Assembly (NCBI GenBank): GCA_947502505.1
Contig: CANNAE010000005.1
Coordinates: 1 to 64,000, forward strand
Direction of reading: 5' to 3'
Source of the DNA: an uncultured Planococcus sp.
GTDB lineage: Bacteria > Bacillota > Bacilli > Bacillales_A > Planococcaceae
DNA: 64,000 nucleotides
Below, in pieces: positions 59,744 to 64,000 of the stretch. The position numbers and the translations under genes are program-made. The notes beneath the pieces are model-generated. The model worked only from the letters and a program-made list of their open reading frames with translations, was not told where the DNA came from and did not search any database. The first letter of the stretch is position 1. Every line of letters begins with the position of its first letter.

Positions 59744-59768
59744 TGCAAGGCGAAGGAGTACGGCAAGT

Positions 59769-60377
59769 GTGAATTACAGACAATGGATTTATCTACTCAT
59801 AGCGCTCGCTGCCCTCTGGCTTGCTGCGCCGGCCGTGGCGTCTGCAGATGCGGGAAATGTGGCTGATTGGCTAAAAGAAGACCCGGCAAGCGAAACCGAG
59901 CCGGCAGAGGCAGAAGCGGTGCCGGAGATCGAAGAGAAAAGCTTCGGCCTGATTATCGGCCAGTTGATTTTCTATACGCTGCTGATCGTGGGCTTGATTT
60001 ACGGCCTGATCAAATTTTTGGCGATGCGCCAAAAAGGCGGGCAGTCGCAACGGGCGATCCAGCTGATGGGCGGTTCGCCGCTCGGCCAGAACAAATCGCT
60101 GCAGCTGGTCAAAGTCGGCGGCCAATTTTATTTGATCGGCGTGGGCAATGAAGTGACGCTGATCAAGGAATTTTCGGACCAAGAAGAAATTGCGGCGTTG
60201 CAGCAAGATTTGGAACAGCAGCGCCCGGCAGCATCCGCTTTGTTCGGCAATAGCAGCAAAGCGAAAGCGCCTTTTGCGAATTTCGAGCAATATTTTGCCC
60301 GCAGTTTGGATAAGCAGAAAGAGCGTCGCTTGTCTTTTGGCGAAAAGCGCACGGATGACGGGGAGGACCAGCGATGA
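59769..60377 (+). CDS. fliO: Flagellar biosynthetic protein FliO
   Basis: A 202-residue export-gate assembly factor: N-terminal signal-like helix (1-24), an acidic stretch, a transmembrane helix (about 57-78, [22 protein letters not shown]) and a cytoplasmic FliO domain ([35 protein letters not shown]). The start is GTG with GAAGGAG upstream. In B. subtilis cheY lies between fliY and fliO; here the gap is 25 nt with no gene. Confidence 0.88.
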   Translation: MNYRQWIYLLIALAALWLAAPAVASADAGNVADWLKEDPASETEPAEAEAVPEIEEKSFGLIIGQLIFYTLLIVGLIYGLIKFLAMRQKGGQSQRAIQLMGGSPLGQNKSLQLVKVGGQFYLIGVGNEVTLIKEFSDQEEIAALQQDLEQQRPAASALFGNSSKAKAPFANFEQYFARSLDKQKERRLSFGEKRTDDGEDQR

Positions 60378-61057
60378 TTCCTGAATTATTATTGGCCATC
60401 CCCGGCATCTCGCTCGACAATAACGACCCCGGAGATGTCTCGACGACTTTGCAATTATTATTGATGCTCACGGTGTTATCGCTCGCACCGGGCATTTTGA
60501 TCATGATGACGAGCTTTACGCGCATCATCATCGTCTTGAGTTTCGTGCGGACAGGGCTCGGCACGCAGTCGATGCCCCCGAACCAAGTGCTGGTCGGTTT
60601 GGCGTTGTTCTTAACATTTTTCATCATGGCGCCGATTGCTACAGAAATCAACGACACAGCACTCCAGCCCTATTTGGATGAAGAACTGGCGCAAGAAGAA
60701 GCGCTTGATGCGGCCATACTGCCGATCAAGGAATTCATGGCCCAGCATACGCGTGAAAAAGACTTGGCCTTGTTCTTCAAATACGCCGAACTCGAAAAGC
60801 CGGAGGGCATCGAAGGCATCCCATTGACCACGCTGGTCCCGGCTTTCGCACTTAGTGAATTAAAAACGGCGTTCCAGATCGGCTTTGTCATTTTCATCCC
60901 GTTCTTGATCATCGATATGGTCGTCGCATCGACCTTGATGGCGATGGGGATGATGATGCTGCCGCCGGTCATGATTTCCCTGCCTTTTAAGATCCTATTA
61001 TTCGTCCTGGTGGATGGATGGTATTTAATCATCGAATCGCTGCTTGTCAGCTTTTAG
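60374..61057 (+). CDS. fliP: Flagellar export gate protein FliP
   Basis: A 227-residue core membrane protein of the export gate: [56 protein letters not shown] and the C-terminal [17 protein letters not shown] (as key blocks [10 protein letters not shown] and [16 protein letters not shown]). It overlaps fliO by 4 nt. Confidence 0.95.
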   Translation: MIPELLLAIPGISLDNNDPGDVSTTLQLLLMLTVLSLAPGILIMMTSFTRIIIVLSFVRTGLGTQSMPPNQVLVGLALFLTFFIMAPIATEINDTALQPYLDEELAQEEALDAAILPIKEFMAQHTREKDLALFFKYAELEKPEGIEGIPLTTLVPAFALSELKTAFQIGFVIFIPFLIIDMVVASTLMAMGMMMLPPVMISLPFKILLFVLVDGWYLIIESLLVSF

Positions 61058-61074
61058 CGAGAGGAAGAATTTAT

Positions 61075-61344
61075 TTGACGCCGGATATGGTCATCAAACT
61101 AGCAGAACAATCCATTTATCTCATCATACTCATTTCAGCTCCGCTCTTGCTCATCGCCTTGGGAGTGGGCCTATTGGTCAGCGTATTCCAGGCCATGACC
61201 CAAATCCAGGAGCAAACTCTGGCATTCATCCCGAAAATACTGGCCGTGTTCCTATCGCTGGTCATTTTCGGCCCCTGGATGCTGACGATGCTCCTGGATT
61301 ATACGCGCGATTTGTTCGAGCAGCTGCCGCGGTTCGTCGGATAA
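61075..61344 (+). CDS. fliQ: Flagellar export gate protein FliQ
   Basis: An 89-residue two-helix gate subunit with ALGVGLLVSVFQAMTQIQEQTLAFIPKILAVFLSL (key block QAMTQIQEQTLAFIPK). TTG 61075 is the start: GAGAGGAAG lies 8 nt upstream and the protein then aligns with FliQ N-termini (TPDMVIKLAEQ). Confidence 0.94.
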   Translation: MTPDMVIKLAEQSIYLIILISAPLLLIALGVGLLVSVFQAMTQIQEQTLAFIPKILAVFLSLVIFGPWMLTMLLDYTRDLFEQLPRFVG

Positions 61345-61350
61345 GCGGCG

Positions 61351-62130
61351 ATGTTGAATGAGGCTCTCACTCTGCTGCCGTTTTTCCTGCTCGTGCTTAT
61401 CCGCCTGACCGCTTTTTTCCTCATAGCGCCGCTGTTTGCGATGAGGGGTGTGCCGACTCAATTCAAAGTCGGCATCGCCGCTTTTCTTGCTCTTATCGCG
61501 ACCACCACTTGGGCGCCGGAAACCGCGCTGGTGATTGACGGGGGCTATACCTTATTGATCTTCAAGGAACTCGCTGTCGGCTTGGCACTCGGCTTTACGG
61601 CTGCGCTTTTGCTGTATGCAGTGCAGATCGCCGGTTCGTTCATCGATTTTCAAATGGGCTTTGCGATTGCCAATGTACTGGATCCGCAAACAGGCGCACA
61701 AGTGCCGATCATCGGCCAATTCAAATACACGCTCGCCTTATTGTTCTTATTGACCGTAAATGGCCACCATATGATGCTCGACGGGGTGATGCAAAGCTTG
61801 CGTTCCTTGCCCCCGGAAGAGTTTTTATCGGTCGCTCCTGAAGCCATCGCGCGCTTTATGACCGACTTGTTTGTCGAAATGTTCATCATCGCCTTCCAGA
61901 TTTCCCTGCCGATCGTCGCGTCATTGTTTTTGATCGATGTAGCGCTTGGGATCCTGGCGAAAACCGTACCGCAATTGAACATCTTTGCGGTCGGCCTGCC
62001 CTTGAAGATTTTTGTCGGCTTTGTGCTATTGCTGCTGACGATGACGGTGTTCTTTTACTTGCTGCAAATCCTTTTCGACAAAATGATGGTCAGCATGGGC
62101 GAATTAATCAGCTTATTGGGAGGCGGATAG
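61351..62130 (+). CDS. fliR: Flagellar export gate protein FliR
   Basis: A 259-residue membrane protein with about six helices (LTAFFLIAPLFAMRGVPTQFKVGIAAFLAL, GFAIANVLDPQTGAQVPI, LPLKIFVGFVLLLLTM). It assembles with FliP and FliQ. It starts 6 nt after fliQ; the Shine-Dalgarno (GCGGCG-type) is weak, suggesting coupling. Confidence 0.94.
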   Translation: MLNEALTLLPFFLLVLIRLTAFFLIAPLFAMRGVPTQFKVGIAAFLALIATTTWAPETALVIDGGYTLLIFKELAVGLALGFTAALLLYAVQIAGSFIDFQMGFAIANVLDPQTGAQVPIIGQFKYTLALLFLLTVNGHHMMLDGVMQSLRSLPPEEFLSVAPEAIARFMTDLFVEMFIIAFQISLPIVASLFLIDVALGILAKTVPQLNIFAVGLPLKIFVGFVLLLLTMTVFFYLLQILFDKMMVSMGELISLLGGG

Positions 62131-62131
62131 G

Positions 62132-63217
62132 ATGAAACGCTATCCATTGGACCTGCAATTTTTTGCTGGTGAAAAGACCGAAAAAGCGACGCCGCAAAAG
62201 CGCCAGGAATCACGCAAGAAAGGCCAAGTCGCCAAAAGCCAGGAAGTCGCGGCAGCACTCATCATGCTAGGCGGCATCTTGTTGCTGAGCTTTCTCGGCG
62301 ATTGGATGCTTGACCAGCTGCTCGCCATTTACCGCATCAATTACATCCAATACATCAGCTGGGAAATCACGCCAGACACCCTCCGCCTTATGTTCGAGCA
62401 ATTGGCGATGGATGCGTTTTTGGTGATTGTGCCGATCATGGTTGTCGGCGTCGTTTTCGGATTTCTCGGCAATTATGTGCAAGTCGGCCCGCTGTTTACG
62501 GCCGAGCCCTTAAAAGCAAAGCTCGAACGGCTCGACCCAATCAAAGGCGCAAAACGCATATTCTCAGTCCGCGCCCTAGTAGAGCTCGCCAAGTCCTTAT
62601 TGAAAATCGCCATTATCGGAGGCGCCGCATTCGGGGTGCTGTGGGCAGGGCAAGAGCAAATATTCTCGCTATCGCGGCAAAACCTGCGCGATTCGCTGAG
62701 CCTAGTCGGCGGCCTGGTCGTCCAGATGGGCATGATCGCAGCCTTGATCTTGCTGTCCTTATCGACACTTGACTATTTGTACCAGAAATACGAATTCGAA
62801 AAAGGCATCCGGATGTCGAAGCAAGACATCAAGGATGAATACAAAAAGGCGGAAGGCGACCCCTTGATCAAGCAAAAGATCAAGGAAAAGCAGCGCCAGA
62901 TGAGCATGAACCGCATGATCCAGGATTTGCCGAATGCCGATGTCGTCATCACCAACCCGACGCATTACGCCATCGCAATCCAATACGACGCCGAAACGAT
63001 GGAAGCACCGAAAATCATCGCCATGGGCAAAGATTTCACCGCACTCAAAATCAAAGAAAAAGCGAAAGAGCTCGGCATCGTGACAATGGAAAACAAGCCG
63101 CTCGCCCGCTCGCTCTATGCGCAAGTATCAATCGGCGACACCGTACCGGAAGAACTATTCCTAGCCGTCGCCGAAGTCCTCGCCTATATCTATGCTTTGA
63201 AAGGGAAGCTTTCATAA
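62132..63217 (+). CDS. flhB: Flagellar export switch protein FlhB
   Basis: A 361-residue protein with four membrane helices and a cytoplasmic domain bearing the self-cleavage motif NPTH (VVITNPTHYAIAIQYD, about residue 273). LQFFAGEKTEKATPQKRQESRKKGQVAKSQE is the conserved N-terminus. Cleavage switches export from hook to filament substrates. GGAGGCG precedes the ATG. A non-coding element separates it from flhA. Confidence 0.95.
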   Translation: MKRYPLDLQFFAGEKTEKATPQKRQESRKKGQVAKSQEVAAALIMLGGILLLSFLGDWMLDQLLAIYRINYIQYISWEITPDTLRLMFEQLAMDAFLVIVPIMVVGVVFGFLGNYVQVGPLFTAEPLKAKLERLDPIKGAKRIFSVRALVELAKSLLKIAIIGGAAFGVLWAGQEQIFSLSRQNLRDSLSLVGGLVVQMGMIAALILLSLSTLDYLYQKYEFEKGIRMSKQDIKDEYKKAEGDPLIKQKIKEKQRQMSMNRMIQDLPNADVVITNPTHYAIAIQYDAETMEAPKIIAMGKDFTALKIKEKAKELGIVTMENKPLARSLYAQVSIGDTVPEELFLAVAEVLAYIYALKGKLS

Positions 63218-63340
63218 GTATGTATATAAACTGAACTGAATGGAGTAAAAGTAGCTCAAGACCACTTTATGAATCCATGGACTTCTATAGTGTTGAGAAC
63301 TAGATTCCTCCATAAAGTATCCAGTATGAGTAAAAGCTCC

Positions 63341-63468
63341 AAGTGTTTGGAGAAGCGTCCGCTCGACTCCTGTGGATTAGCGAGACGACCGAGACCCCAC
63401 AGTGAACGTAGTGAGCGAGGAGGCTTGGGCGCGAGCCCACGGAAAGCGAGCGGTAAGCTTCGGAAAAC
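63341..63468 (+). repeat. Interspersed Bacillales-type element inside the fla operon
   Basis: It reads AAGTGTTTGGAGAAGCGTCC, GCTCGACTCCTGTGG, GAGACCCCACAG, GAGCGAGGAGGCTTGGGCGC, GAGCCCACGGAAAGCGAGCG and GTAAGCTTCGG. It matches the reverse complement of 21387-21585 except for the hairpin insert there. It occupies most of the 326-nt flhB-flhA gap; no gene or clear terminator is seen in it. Confidence 0.8.
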
Positions 63469-63543
63469 ACAGTTCCCCAATAATATCCAAAAATAACTTC
63501 AACATACATAGCTAAACAGCAACAAGAAAGAGGAGGAAGCAGT

Positions 63544-64000
63544 TTGAAATTTAGAGATTATGCGATATTGGTATCGGTGATCATGATTGTCATCATGATG
63601 GTCATCCCGCTGCCGCCGCTGTTATTGGATATTTTAATTATGATCAATATCAGCTTGGCGCTGACTATCATCTTAGTGGCCATGAACACGCAAGAACCGT
63701 TGCAGTTCTCGATCTTTCCAACGCTCCTCTTACTGACGACCTTGTTCCGCCTCGGCTTGAACGTCTCGACGACGCGTTCGATCTTGACCAATCAAACCGG
63801 CGGGCAAGTCATCGAAACATTCGGCTCGTTCGTGGTCGGGGGCAGTGCCATTATCGGGATTTTAGTGTTCTTGATCTTGGTCATCATCCAATTCCTTGTC
63901 ATCACGAAGGGGTCTGAGCGGGTAGCGGAAGTCGCCGCCCGTTTCACGCTCGATTCGATGCCCGGCAAACAGATGAGCATCGACGCGGATCTAGGTGCCG
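63544..64000 (+). CDS. flhA: Flagellar export gate protein FlhA, 5' part
   Basis: The first 152 codons of FlhA, cut by the window end. The start is TTG 63544, preceded by AAAGAGGAGG. Transmembrane helices begin at once (YAILVSVIMIVIMMVIPLPP), followed by the family landmarks INISLALTIILVAMNTQEPLQFSIFPTLLLLTTLFRLGLNVSTTRSIL and GSERVAEVAARFTLDSMPGKQMSIDADL (key blocks FPTLLLLTTLFRLGLNVS and LDSMPGKQMSIDADL). FlhA is the main transmembrane component of the export gate. Confidence 0.95.
   Translation, partial: MKFRDYAILVSVIMIVIMMVIPLPPLLLDILIMINISLALTIILVAMNTQEPLQFSIFPTLLLLTTLFRLGLNVSTTRSILTNQTGGQVIETFGSFVVGGSAIIGILVFLILVIIQFLVITKGSERVAEVAARFTLDSMPGKQMSIDADLGA

Overview
The window looks like part of the chromosome of a motile Gram-positive member of the Planococcaceae (Planococcus/Planomicrobium type). 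This is inferred from Bacillus-like gene sets with strong AGGAGG ribosome binding sites, moderate-to-high GC coding sequence, Bacillus-type gene order (sigW-rsiW-cdaA-cdaR-glmM-glmS; fliW-csrA-hag; flgBC-fliEFGHIJK), perfect SigD and SigW promoters, and recurrent Bacillales intergenic elements. No species marker other than a 5S rRNA fragment is present, so the genus is an inference.

Layout. 1-860: the 3' end of an rRNA operon followed by seven tRNAs (Thr, Glu, Val, Tyr, Gln, Lys, Ala). 862-3553: citA/citR divergent pair and an acetyltransferase. 3621-12649: arginase, then the autoregulated SigW envelope-stress module, the CdaA-CdaR c-di-AMP cyclase pair, glmM, a 1.2 kb gene-free stretch full of repeats, and glmS behind its self-cleaving ribozyme. 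12830-32804: metabolic and regulatory genes, including a PadR-HAAS pair with clear operators, a TerC exporter behind a yybP-ykoY (Mn2+) riboswitch, a VmlR-type ABC-F resistance protein behind a transcription attenuator, an HssRS-HrtAB-like haem efflux set, an EAL protein, an RsbR paralogue, a SigD-driven GAF-HD-GYP protein and a class III adenylate cyclase. 32835-64000: a flagellar region of about 31 kb running from fliW to the 5' part of flhA.

The most striking locus is hag (33723-35575). It is split by two closely related group I introns of about 360 and 371 nt. Deduced splicing gives a canonical 373-residue flagellin. The first 45 nt of the second intron also encode a recoded flagellin C-terminus ending in a stop, so spliced and unspliced messages both predict full-length flagellin with different tails. 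A free-standing LAGLIDADG-type homing endonuclease with a C-terminal HTH lies 300 nt downstream on the opposite strand, and between them is a YjfB-like motility gene that appears to start with ATA.

Regulation of motility can be read from the DNA. SigD promoters (TAAA-N15-GCCGATA) precede hag, flaG-fliD, yvyF-flgM and the HD-GYP gene. CsrA sites lie in the hag leader. A c-di-GMP-I riboswitch with a terminator sits directly before flgB. Putative c-di-GMP phosphodiesterases are encoded nearby. The switch genes look unusual: FliM lacks the N-terminal CheY-binding motif, FliY has lost the CheC-type phosphatase asparagines, and cheY is missing from between fliY and fliO, which suggests altered or absent chemotactic control. 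fliL sits behind motAB instead of before fliM.
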